64,000 bases of DNA, taken from positions 22,341,879-22,405,878 of the forward strand of contig CM029654.1 of assembly GCA_017311315.1 (NCBI GenBank), in the 5' to 3' direction. Below the pieces are notes generated by a model. It was not told the origin of the DNA and searched no databases. It was given only the letters and a program-made list of their open reading frames with translations. Positions 13,101 through 25,100 of this stretch are shown here, piece by piece. Origin of the DNA: Dendrocalamus latiflorus (lineage: Eukaryota > Streptophyta > Magnoliopsida > Poales > Poaceae). The first letter of the stretch is position 1, and each line of letters opens with the position of its first letter. A program made the translations under genes and the position numbers.

Positions 13101-16100
13101 TGTATTTTGAAAGGCTGTTGTTCAGAACCGGTTGCTGTTGGACGCAGTTGTGGAAAATTATTAAATTAACTTGGTAGATGACAGAATTGAATTTTGGGCA
13201 TAACTAAAAAGAGGTAGACAATTTTTTGTAGATTATGAAAATGTTATGGTTTGCTAGATTTGCTTGTATAGATTAATAGATATAAAATATTAAGCTTGTT
13301 GTCCAGAAGATAACAAATCTATCCTCTGGGTTAAAATAGGGGATTAAACGATTTAATCTGGACTTATGGCCAAATAAGAACTTGTAGGGGAATTTTGTAT
13401 GGATTCCAGAATTGGCATGGTTTGCTACGATAGGACTTGGGAGTTGGAAGTTATGTCATTTTTAGTACGGGACAGCAGGGGTGACTATCTGGTAAAAGGG
13501 AGAATTGTGGATTTGGGAAGCATGTAGGACCGTTGTCGTTTAATTGTTGTTCTTGTATTATTGTGGCTTATATTAAGATTGGGTAATTACTGTAGGAGGA
13601 ATAGTATCGGGGTTAGTGTCATCTTCTAAACAACCCAGTCATCACACCTAGAAAAGACAAGTATCATGCTTCCTTGTGAATTGTGAGCTTAGTGTGAAAT
13701 GGCATTTGCTACAGTAACTATTTGGTTCCTCATTTCAAGGACACTCCTTTTAACTTATATATAGTATTTAAACAAGAGGGAGAAACAGTGGCACCGGATG
13801 CTACCTTGTGTTCTAAAGGAAATGTGTTTATAACTAAATAAGTCATAAAAAAATGGTAGTTCACTAAATGTCTCCTAATCAAGAAGTATCAATTTTACAA
13901 TTTTGATTACCTCTAGCAGTGCCTTGGTTCAATGCATTTCCTAAAGAAAGAATCGTCTGCATAATCCTTTTCAACTTCACTGAACCCCTTATCTGTGGAC
14001 GTCACAGCAAAAATAAGAAATGCATGATCTTAATTATGTTATATGGAATTTTGAATTAACATTAAGTGCTCACCTCTTCTGCTGCCGAGTTAACAATGTT
14101 CAGGTTCCGCTTAAGGTCAGAAACCTGAAAAAAAAAGTAGTTAGAAAAACTTCAAATACGAAAAAGGCCAAGCAAAACAAAACAGTTCCTACTTCCCAGT
14201 AGAAAAAAAAGGTGTCAGTTGTCTCACCTGAGAACGGAATTGAATCTTAAATGAGAAAACTCTCAGCTTAGAGTCCACACGGGGTACTTTCATAAGCTCC
14301 ATGAAGAACTGCAGCACAAAGCAGAAAATTGTATCTCAGAATTAATTAATCAATAAACCATTCAGCAGTGTGTTGCGCAAGTTGCCAATTATGGACTTCA
14401 TGGAATATTGAGTTTAATGGGAATGCCTTCTGTAACATCCCAAAATTTCTAAAAGCTATTTAAATATTTCCGAAATTAGCATTTCTGCATTTTTATGCAT
14501 TTCAAAATTTTCTGCATTAAAAAAATGATTTTTCTTATTTTCCAGCTTCTGAAAATGATTTTGTAAAAATAATTAAAACCTGACCTGATCCTGTAGATAA
14601 TTTATTTGAGTTCTAAATAACCTAACGTACCTCTCCAAAAAGTTTCATAATTTTTGTAGTTTGCTAATTTTAAAAATTCAAACTTGATTTCTATGATTAA
14701 ACTAATAAGAAAAGAATTAAAATTTGATTTCCTCTTTGGGCCTATTTCCTTCCTGTTGGCCCAACCCAGTTCAGTTCTGGCCCAATTCCAGCCCGCTCGC
14801 CAGCCAGCCCAAGCCGCCTCCCCTTTCCGTTTACCCCGCGCGAAGGCGCCATCCTGCAAAGCCGTCTTCTCTCCTCTCCTCTGCCTGCCGTCGCTGACAT
14901 CCGGGGCCCACGTTGCCTCCTCCTTCGAGCCGAGCTCGGCAATGTAGCTGACATCCTCTCCTCATCTTCCACCTCTCACCATGCCATTGGAGCCAGCTCC
15001 CAAGCCACTGTACTCTACAGTGTGCCTGCCAAAAGGAGACATCTTTTGACTCCGCAAGCGCATCCACACGAGGCCCGCGTTGCCCCCTCCTTCAAGCTGA
15101 GATCGGCATCCGTCGCAAGCCATCGCCAGCTGATGCATTTGCGAGAAACCGAGTCTGGCCACGATTTCTTGTTGGGCCGTGTGTGTGTGTGCTTGGGCCA
15201 TAAGCTCATGTATGTATATATGTATACCATATTGCAAAAAGAAAATGCGAATATTTTTCTTTGACCAAACTGAAAAACAACATGGTATCAGAGCTTAGGT
15301 CGGCGGTGGAGTTCGATCCGGCAGCGGCGCTCGATCTGGAGATGGAGAGGAAGTGAGAGCTTGGGAGAGCGAGTTGGAGGTATGCTCGGTGTGTGGTGGC
15401 GGAGGACACCTGAGCTGGAGGTGGGGTGGCAGAGCTTCGATGGATGGTGCCATCGCGGGGAGCAGCGACATCTGTTTAGAAGCAGCTGCAGGCAGAGGAG
15501 GAGCCAGCGCACAGCTGCAGGCAGAGGAGGTCAGAACACAAACTCGTGGCATTGGAGTGAAGAGTCCAGAGGTGGTGAAGCTGTCCTCATCTCATGGGAA
15601 AATTCCTGTTGGTTCTTGCTACTGCTCTTAGCAGAGAGCAAGGTGCAATTGTTTACTGCTGATTGCTGCAAATTGAGGTGTGTTGTGCAATTTACTTGCT
15701 GTTTTCTTTAAGTTGAGAATGTTAGAGAGAATATGGGGACAGCAATTGAGAAATGGGGGAAAATCAGGGTATTGAACAAGTGATAGAAAAATTAGCACAA
15801 CTGATTACAGCAAAGACAAGCTGGGCTGTCTTCGAGCCAAACAATAGTTGCCCATGCAGAGCCAACGCAGAAGTTGGGGCTGATGTCAAATGACGTCAAA
15901 TTGGAAGGCATCAAGAACTACTTGAGTTGGTCCAGGAGGGCATCGTTGATTCTAAAGACAAAGGGACTAGAGAGTCTTGTAAAGAAAGAATCAACTGAGT
16001 CAGAAGACAAGTTGAGCGCTGAGTGGAAGACTTGGAGTGCAACTAACTCCTCGCTGGTGGTAGCATGGCTACTAAGTTCAATGTCTCCTGGCAAACTCTA

Positions 16101-19100
16101 TCAAAGTTGTGGGAGCAGGAAATGTGATGCTAATGGTGGATACACAGGAGAGGATTGATGATTTGAAGCAGGAGGAGCGGTCTGTGATGGAGTATGTTGC
16201 CGAATTGCAATGGTTGTGGGCTGCCTTGGACCATTATGATCCTATAGAGTTGCCACATTCAGACTGTTTGGCTCTAGTAAAGGAAGCGGATTGAAAGGCG
16301 CAGGGTGATACAATTTCTAAAAGGTCTGAACTCAGAATTTGAGGGAACACGAGCCACAATGTTTCTTCAGTCTACCCTTCCTGCTTAGAGGAAGCAATAG
16401 CTGCTATTGCACAAGAACAGACTAGATTAAAAGTGATGCCAGGTTCTAAAGTTTCAGGACCACCTATCCATCATGCCTTTGTTGTAACTGAGACTAGAGA
16501 GCCATTGTGGTATAAAGGGCCACCTAAGCCATGATTGTCACAATCCACGCAAACAACATGTTAAGAGTCAAGGCAATGTAAAATATGAACAAAAAGGAGG
16601 TGTAGATTTTTGGAGCAAGAGTGGGCACAAGGCAAATCTAGTAATAGCAGAAGAGGGGTCACTTGAGATGGTTGAAGTTTCAGCTGCGGAAATAGAGGAA
16701 TTGAGGCAGCTAAAGGAGAGGATAGGCAATTCCAAGAACAAGAATTAGGAAGCTACAACCATATTTGGTAACTTCTCCCATTCAGATACAGGTATTCAAA
16801 CTAAAGCCCTTACATGCATGCAAACCCCTCATTCTGTTTAGATATTAGATTCAGGAGCTTCCAGACATGTTACAGGCACTTCTAGTAAGTTTGAATCATA
16901 TACCCCATATTCATCCACACACAAAGAAACTATCCAAACTTACAGGCACTTCTAGTAAGTTTGAATCATATACCCCATATTCATCCACACACAAAGAAAC
17001 TATCCAAACTATCGACAGAACATGTCAGCCCATTAAAGGGGTTGGTACCATTCAATGCACTCCATCAATTACTCTGTCATCAGTTTACATGTTCCCTCCT
17101 TTCCAATTAATTTATTGTCAATAAGTGCTATAGTTGATCAAATGGATTGCCGGGTTTCTCTTGATTGGGAACATTGTCTTATTCAGGAGAGGACTGGGAA
17201 GGAACTTGGGACTGGCATCAAGCATAACGGATTGTGGTACTTGGATCAAAAGGGGACCAACAAAATTTTGTGGGCTGCTCCAGCAACTAGTATGGATGAA
17301 GAAGCAGCTAAAGTGATGCTCCAGCATTGTTGTTTGGATCACATGTCATTTGACACTATTTCCTAATGTAATGGGTAAAGTAGACAAAAGTAAACTAGTG
17401 TGTGATGCTTGTGTGGCTTATTCACTCATATGTGTGGACATGTCCTGTCTTGTCTATCAGTATTCAGTAGAATGAAGTATTTAGTCACGTTTATTGATAG
17501 CTATTCACGAATGACCTGGGTTTATCATATCAAACACAAGAGCGAGGTACTTCGATGCTTCCAAGATTTTTGTGCTTATGTTGGAAATCAGTTTAATACT
17601 CATGTCCAAGTGATAAGAACGGACAATGGAACTGAGTATGTGAACAATGAATTTGGTCGGTTCCTGTTATCACAAGGGATATTGCATCAAACCTTATGTC
17701 CAGAGACATCTCTGCAAAATGGAGTAGCTGAGAGGAAGAATCGACATATCTTAGAGGTGGCACGCTCACTTATGTATACTATGAATGTGCCAAAGTTCTT
17801 ATGGAGTGAGGCAGTTATGACAGCCACATATCTTATTAATTGTATGCCATCGAGAGTGCTTGGGCTAAAGATTCCATGTGAACTATTACTCGGAGTGAAT
17901 GAATTTGTCATGCTGCCTAAAGTGTTTGGATGCACTTGTTTTGTTAGAGATCATAGGCCTTGGGTGGGAAAGTTGGATCCTCAGGCTGTGATGTGTATAT
18001 CTGTGGGTTACTCCTCTGGACAGAAAGGATACAAGTGTTCGAGCCCCACTGAGAGACGTATTTTTGTAAGTATGGATGTGACATTCAGGGAATCTGAGCC
18101 CTTCTATGGAGAGAAGACAAATTTGAGTTCTTTATTTGATCAGGATGATTCAAACATAAGAGAAGATAGTCAAGAGGGGGAGAATGCTACTAAAGTAACA
18201 CAAGAGAAGACAAATGATCGGTCAAGGGAGATGGAGATTATTATAGGATCAATTCCATGTCCTACAAGTAATTTTCCTATGGAAGAGAGGTCAGAAGAAG
18301 AGAACTTGGGAGTGAGGCATGAACAGGATAATATACAGGTGTATACCAGGAGAAAGAGAAATCCTAGAGTGCAAAATATGGAGCAGCAACAGTCTCCGGC
18401 TATTGCTAGAGTGGGTGATCAGTCATCAAATGATCAATCATCTAATCAGTTAGGAGAAGAGTCTGGATCTTCCATTAACTTGCTTATTGCCCTAAGAAAG
18501 GAAATAAAGACCACGGCAGGCGTACCACCACCAAGGTATGGTTATGAGAATGATATAGCTAACTATATCGCGTATACATCTCTGTCCCTTGCCTACAAAG
18601 CTTTTATTGTGTCCTTGCAATCAATAACAGATCCAACAGACTGGAGAACTGCAAAGCAAGACCCAAATGGCATGAGGCAATGCTAGAGGAATCGGGGGCT
18701 CTAGAGAAGAACAAGACATGGGCTCTTGTACTTCTTCCAGCAGGAAAAAGGGCAATGGGTTGCAAATGGGTGCATACTGTTAAGCAAAATCCAGAAGGAA
18801 AAGTAGAAAGGTGCAAGGCAAGGTTGGTGGCAAGGGATTATAGTCAAACCAATAGGATTGACTACGATGAGATCTTTGCACCTGTTGCAAAGATGAGCAC
18901 AGTAAGGGCTCTAATTTCCTGTGCAGCTAATTTTGGCTGGTCATTACATCAATTGGATGTAAAGAATGCATTTTTGCATGGGAATCTTCAGGAAGAAGTG
19001 TACATGGAGATTCCACCTGGTCATTACAAGATGAGAATGATAGATATCTATCATCCATCTGGAGGGGGAGTGTTGGGCCGTGTGTGTGTGCTTGGGCCAT

Positions 19101-22100
19101 AAGGCCCATGTATGTATATATGTACACCATATTGCAAAAAAGAAAATGCGAATGTTTTTCTTTGACCAAACTGGAAAACTACATTTCTCAAGGAGAAGAA
19201 TGTCCACATCTCGCCATAAATGTCTTCCCCGACCACATCACCTTGCTCAACACTCCACGTCGTCTCCATTTTGCCCTCTCCTCACTTTCCTCCACTGGAT
19301 AGCCCAGAACACCATCGTCGTCTCTAGCTTCGACGCGTGCAAGTCGCCGTGCTCCACCGTGGCCCGTTTCGTTTCCGGTGAGTTTTCCCTTGACGCGCGC
19401 ATCACTATGCGCCATTTTGTTTGATCTCTCAAACCCCTCAACTAATTTCTTGGTTCGTGCAGTGAGCATTGGATCGACGCCTTCTTCCCCAACTCCGGTT
19501 GCTGCCGTCACCGTTGAAATCGCTCCACTCCGTTGAACCTTAGACCATGCCATGGTCCTTTTCACCATCTTTGCTCCCTCTGAACTGTTCTTGTGCTCCG
19601 TTGCAGCCATTTCCCTCCGAGGAGCTCCACCGCCGTCGCCGCCATTGTCGTTCTCCCTTCTTTGGTAAGCCCGGACCATGAGCTAGGTCATTTAGAGCAT
19701 CTCTACGACCCCCGAAAACTTATGTGTGCCTTGGTTTCATCTGTTGATCATCACCGAGCTCCATCACCATTCGAGCCATCGCCGCCACCCCTGTTCATTA
19801 TCGTCTGGCCACCGCAAGCCATCTCTGTTGTGCTAACCTCTCCGTCGAGATCAGGGTGAGGTACTGGAGCTGGCACACCCCTCAACTTGACTAGAACTAG
19901 TAATTTCCGCTACCTTCATAGTGGTCAGCCATGGCGCCGCCGTATGTGCATGTCGTCGGCTCACCTTTGATGACAATTGATCCCTGAGCCACCTCCCCTT
20001 GCATCATGACCACCCCAGAAGCCCTTTCCCCTCTAAATCTTCACTCCTTTGCCCTCCTTCACCGACACCATTGCACGGCTGAGAACCCTCGCCGTTTTCC
20101 TATGCCACACCGCCAATTCCATCCACCTCTCCGACCACCATCACCTCCCAGAGCTTCATCGTGACCTCTCTCCATTCCCCCAGCTCGCCTGAGCTCCACC
20201 GTCCTTCCCTCGCCGTCAGCGAGCTCACTCTTGAACTTGGCCATGGCCGGCTAGGTCATCGCCTACTTTCTGTTGCTGACGAGTGGGCCCTCGTCATTAG
20301 GGAGTAGATAGCACCAATGACGATAGTTAGGATTAGATTAACTTAATTAATATCGTTTAAGTCTGTTGAGTCAGTAATACGTGGGCCTAAGTAGGTCAAT
20401 TAATTAGATTTATATTTAAACCGGTTTTTAAGTATTGTGTCACTGACGTGTGGACCCCACCTGTCAGTCCCATTTGTAAAAAAATAAAATCCTAATTGGT
20501 AGGCCCTACCTGTCAGCCTCACCAAGAGAAAAACTTAGTTTTTCCATTAAAAAGAAAAAAAATAAATTAAAATTAAAATCTTGCACGGTGTTGTCTCTTT
20601 TTCTAGAATTTTCTCTACCAGCAAAACTTCAGATGCCCATAACTTTTGCATCTGAACTCTAAATCGAGTGAAACTTGTTTCTAAATTTTTATAAAATCAT
20701 GAACTTTCATAATCTGCAAAAATATCTGAATTTGTTCTCTATTTGAATTTATCTGTTGTTTATTTGTATTTGTAGACTTTTTGTTAGATACCAATGTGCC
20801 AAAAACTTTTGAAGTTGGTCCAAAAAAAGAAACAAGTGTCAACAGCAAGACAAGCAAACCCCCTTGATCATGGTACTCCTATATTTTCAAGTGCTATGCT
20901 GTTTTCATTACATGTATTTTTACATGCTTACTTTAGTAAATTGTTATATTTATGTTTAGGAAATTAGTTATGTCCTATATTGCAATGAAATATTCCTTGG
21001 ACTTGAATGTTACAAGCCATTTTCTTTGATCAAGTTTGCAGTCAGCGAACATCTTCTTCAACCTCTTGCTGTTCAGAATGTTTGCCATCGGGTATCCTTC
21101 TATGCTGATGATGCGGTGATTTTCTTGAGACCTTCTTGCTTTGATCTTCAGACCTGCAAGCTTCTCCTTGACTTGTTTGGGCATGCTTCGGGCCTCAAAA
21201 CTAATCTTGCTAAGAGTGCAGCAGTCCCTATCCATTGTAATGATGAAGATCTGCAACGTACTTCAGATTCTCTGTCTTGTGCAATCAAGGACTTCCCGTG
21301 CACTTATCTTGGACTTCCTCTTACAATCCGTAAACCTAGAAAGGCTGATCTTCTGCCCCTAATTGACAAGATTGCTGATCACCTGCCAGGTTGGAAGGCA
21401 TCACTTATGAATAGGGCTGGTCGTCTGGTGATGGTCAGAGTGGTCATGACCGCTACTCCCATCTATAGTATGATCAGCCTCGATCTCCCGAAATGGGTAA
21501 TTACAACCATTGATAAGAAACGCCGAGGTTTCCTTTGGAGAGGTCAAGAACAGGCGAATGGGGGTAATTGTCTCGTTTCTTGGGAGCGGGTGCAAAGGCC
21601 TTTTGAATATGGAGGTCTGGGAATTCACAATCTGGAAAAGCTTGGTTGGGCACTAAGGATTCGGTGGTTATGGGCTCAAAAATCTGACCCTGCTAGACCT
21701 TGGGCTGGTCTTCCAATTCAAGTGCCTCCAATTGCTCAAGCTTTCTTTAATATGGCAGTAGAAACTATAGTTGGAGATGGGGAATCCACTTGCTTTTGGT
21801 CTGACCGATGGCTGAATGGTAAGACCATCGCTGAGATTGCCCCGAACCTGTTCAAAAAGGTTCCAAAACGAATTGTCAAAAGCCGAACAGTTGCTCAAGC
21901 TTTACATAACCATAGCTGGGTTTTTGACATCGAGGGGGCTCTTACTGTACAGGTGTTGGTGGAATATCTTTTTCTTTGGGACCTAGTGGATGGTATGATT
22001 CTTCAGCAAGATGTTCAGGACCAACACCGCTGGAAGCTGACAGCTTCGGGAGATTATAGCAGTAAATCAGCTTATGCGGCATTCTTTGTGGGGACTATCA

Positions 22101-25100
22101 AATTTGCTCCCTGGAGGCGGCTTTGGAAGTCGTGGGCCCCGCTGCGTTGCAAATTTTTCATTTGGCTAGCTATCAACAATCGGTGCTGGACGGCGGACCG
22201 CCTTGCAAAACGTGGTCTGCCTCACCCGGCTGCTTGTCCCTTTTGTGATCAGGCGGAGGAGACCATCCAGCACGTTCTTCTTGCCTGTGTCTTCACGCGG
22301 CAACTTTGGACATTGATTTTCCAACATCTTCATCTGACTGCTACAACGCCTCCAACGACTTCCTCTCGTTTCTCTAGCTGGTGGATCAAGACCATCAAGG
22401 GAGTGCCTAAGGACTTGCGTAAGGGACTAAATTCCCTTATCATCCTAGTGGCCTGGGAGGTTTGGAAGCATCGGAATTCTTGTGTGTTTGAAGGTTCTCT
22501 ACCTAATGTCCACAGGTTGCTTCAGACCATTAAGGATGAGTGCAGTATCTGGTGTATGGCAGGGGCATCTAAGCTTGGAGTTGTTTTCTCTCTTGGTCGT
22601 TAACTCTAGCAATTTAGATTTAGGTTCTGGAGTGTGGTGGTGTGAGTTTGTTCTTAGGCTGGGTTTCTTTTACCCAGCCTTTTGTACTTTTGTTCTTCCT
22701 TAATGATATGACAACGCAGCTCTCCTGCGTCGTTCGAGAAAAAAAAATTGTCACCCTAGGAATATTTACCCATTGGTTTAGGATATATTTTAGTAGGATT
22801 TAGTGATTTTGTTAGCAAATGTTTAGCCATGCTCATTGCAAATGTTATACAAATTGATAAGAAAATGTAGACCAATTACATAAACTTTTGGGAAACTTTA
22901 TGGCATATTTTGGACAGAGGAGTACATCTGAATTAATTTGATAGCAAAACAAAAATAAAAAAATGGTTTAGACTTGGGCGAGTGTTTTGTAGAGACCGAG
23001 AACTGGGTTTGTGATAGTCTCGCCCGAGTCAATTAAAAACCAAACTTTAGTGCCGTTGAACAAAGCATTTCAGTACAACCACATGGTTCAGAACGGGATG
23101 GACTTGGCTAAATAATTTGCAATGTCTCAACTTTGGTTTCACCATTTAGATGAATGTGGGTGTCGGTGATGACAATTTATTCCCACACGATGCACGAGAG
23201 GGCTTCTGACTGGGCGAATGGTACCATTCGGCGGTGAAACCTTAGCGGGCAGAATCGGGTTGGGATAGAGTATTGTAAAGACCTTATAATAATAATATAC
23301 AACACAAGTTTGACTTAAGATGTGAAGTTGTAAAGCACACTGAAAGGAAGCAGGTCACCTGTTCACATTCTCCAAGTACTTGCTTATCGCCTTTGTAACC
23401 CTGATAATCATATTCATATCCAGAGCATTAGTGGTCAGAAGAAATCATAGTGATAATTGACGGAATCTTTTAGAAATGAACACTATGCTGGAACGTAGAA
23501 ACTAAGTAACCTGATTACCTTCAGAAGTTCTATTTCCTCTTTAGTTGGAGTAAACTTGATAAGGTTGTCTACCTGATCAGCATCTAGGACAGTATCATCC
23601 AGAGCAAGAATAGCACTCTGCACTCAAAAGAAAAATGGATCGGTGTTAATAACAAAAATTTGAAAGTAATTATCTGACCAAAGGAACACCATTGACAAAC
23701 ATTTCTTAATTTATTTCAGGTTACTTCTATTAGAAATGGATAAACATTTGGCATAATACAGTTGCCACACCCACAGGATTTGTCAGGTTAAGTAGGAACT
23801 GATTAATCACTATTCCAGTCTCTCACCATCATCTAACGGACTATAATAAGGTTGCCACAAGTATATATATGGTTTTGTCATAACTAACAGCATCAATACC
23901 TTAAGATAATAATAAATTATTTATATAGAACATGCTAAACATTTATTATCCATCAGCTTACCATTAGGTCAGGCAGGGGCATTTTGACTTTTGTAAGCAT
24001 GATTCCACAATTGTTAGCCCGGCGAAGATCAATCTGTGATAGAAAACACTTGTGAGAAAAACAAGCGCTAACACAAGGTAAAATAATGAGGTGTAAATAG
24101 TAGCTAAAAGTGTATGCAATAGGCGTAAATAGTAGCTAAAAGTGTATGCAAAGACATGTGCAAACCAACCAAGATGATGCAGGCCAAGGAGGAAAAAAAA
24201 GAGCTAGGGAGCCACACATCAAACTTTAAGTACCTTCGTGAATTGAATCTGTTCTAACATGCATCTGCTACACGCACTTATCAAAAGATGAACTGATGAC
24301 GTGGTAAAATACTAAAATACTAGCAAGTAGGGTTCATTATATTGCACAAGTCAAGTTACTGACTTAAAGCTTAAGCTGCTCCAAAAAGATCATCTTGGGA
24401 TGCTTATGTAAGTCGCATAAGCCGATAGTTGCTTATGTCACCATATCCATCTTTCTGAGAACCTGACTAATGAGGTTGTTAAAGAAGCCAAGTAACTCCC
24501 AAGTGGACCGTAAGTATTGCAAGGTTCTACATATGAGACTAATGGTTGCACACAAGCTGCTTAACCAACTCTTAGATTAGAGCATATAGGTCCACACTTC
24601 TAAAACATAAGCATAATTAAATTGAGAAATATACATTCATTTCATTGATTCTATTATCTGTCATTTTTATCAGTTTGGTTTAACGATTAGGAACAATGGA
24701 GAATATACCATATGAAATATTAGGATGAAGGGTAGCATGTCAATTCGCCCTACTGGTGAGTTTTAGCAACAATGAAGGTATCATGACAAATTAAAAGAAA
24801 TTCATTTAGCTGTTTAATAGACAGATAAGACTGCAAACCCAGGAGATGTGGACACTGGACAGACGAGAACATACACAAGGACTACATTTTTATTCACTTG
24901 TTCTGTTATGAAATGGTAAGAGATTGCATTTCTATCATTTTAATCCCCAAGAGGAAAGTTTACGCCATTGATACACATCAGTGAAGAAGTCTATCTAATA
25001 TAACAGAAAATAACAGAGGTACTGTATTCTATAGCAATAATGAGGAAAGTTATCCATTACTAGTGATAATCCAAAAACAAAACAACAGAAGCAACTTTCT

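Larger units (their letters stand above)
15170..19183 (+). mobile_element. Copia element with 113-bp LTRs, RT deleted, antisense to formin
   Basis: 4014 bp, flanked by an exact 5-bp duplication TTTCT (15165-15169 and 19184-19188). LTRs 15170-15282 and 19071-19183 begin TGTTGGGCC and end ACA. The primer-binding site TGGTATCAGAGC is at 15283-15294 and the polypurine tract GGAGGGGGAG at 19061-19070. Inside are degraded gag, protease, a long integrase ORF and only the first part of reverse transcriptase. The fingers block (VYMEIPPGHYK) runs straight into the sequence next to the polypurine tract, so most of RT and all of RNase H are deleted. Confidence 0.9.
14431..23322. mobile_element. Degenerate LTR-like sequence hosting a Copia and a LINE (formin intron 10)
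   Basis: Starts TGTAACATCCCAAAATTTC, a start shared with the element ending at 50839 (reverse orientation). After removal of the Copia (15170-19183) and LINE (about 21040-22749) about 3.2 kb remains, with an AT-rich start, GC-rich middle and AT-rich end, fitting a large Ty3-type LTR. No ORF belongs to it. The right edge and target duplication are not certain (CCTTC at 14426-14430 against CCTTA near 23281). Confidence 0.4.

Noticed and set aside
18927..19269. Small ORFs around the 3' LTR of the intron-10 Copia
   Set aside because: They cross the LTR boundary and the target duplication, so they cannot be single genes.
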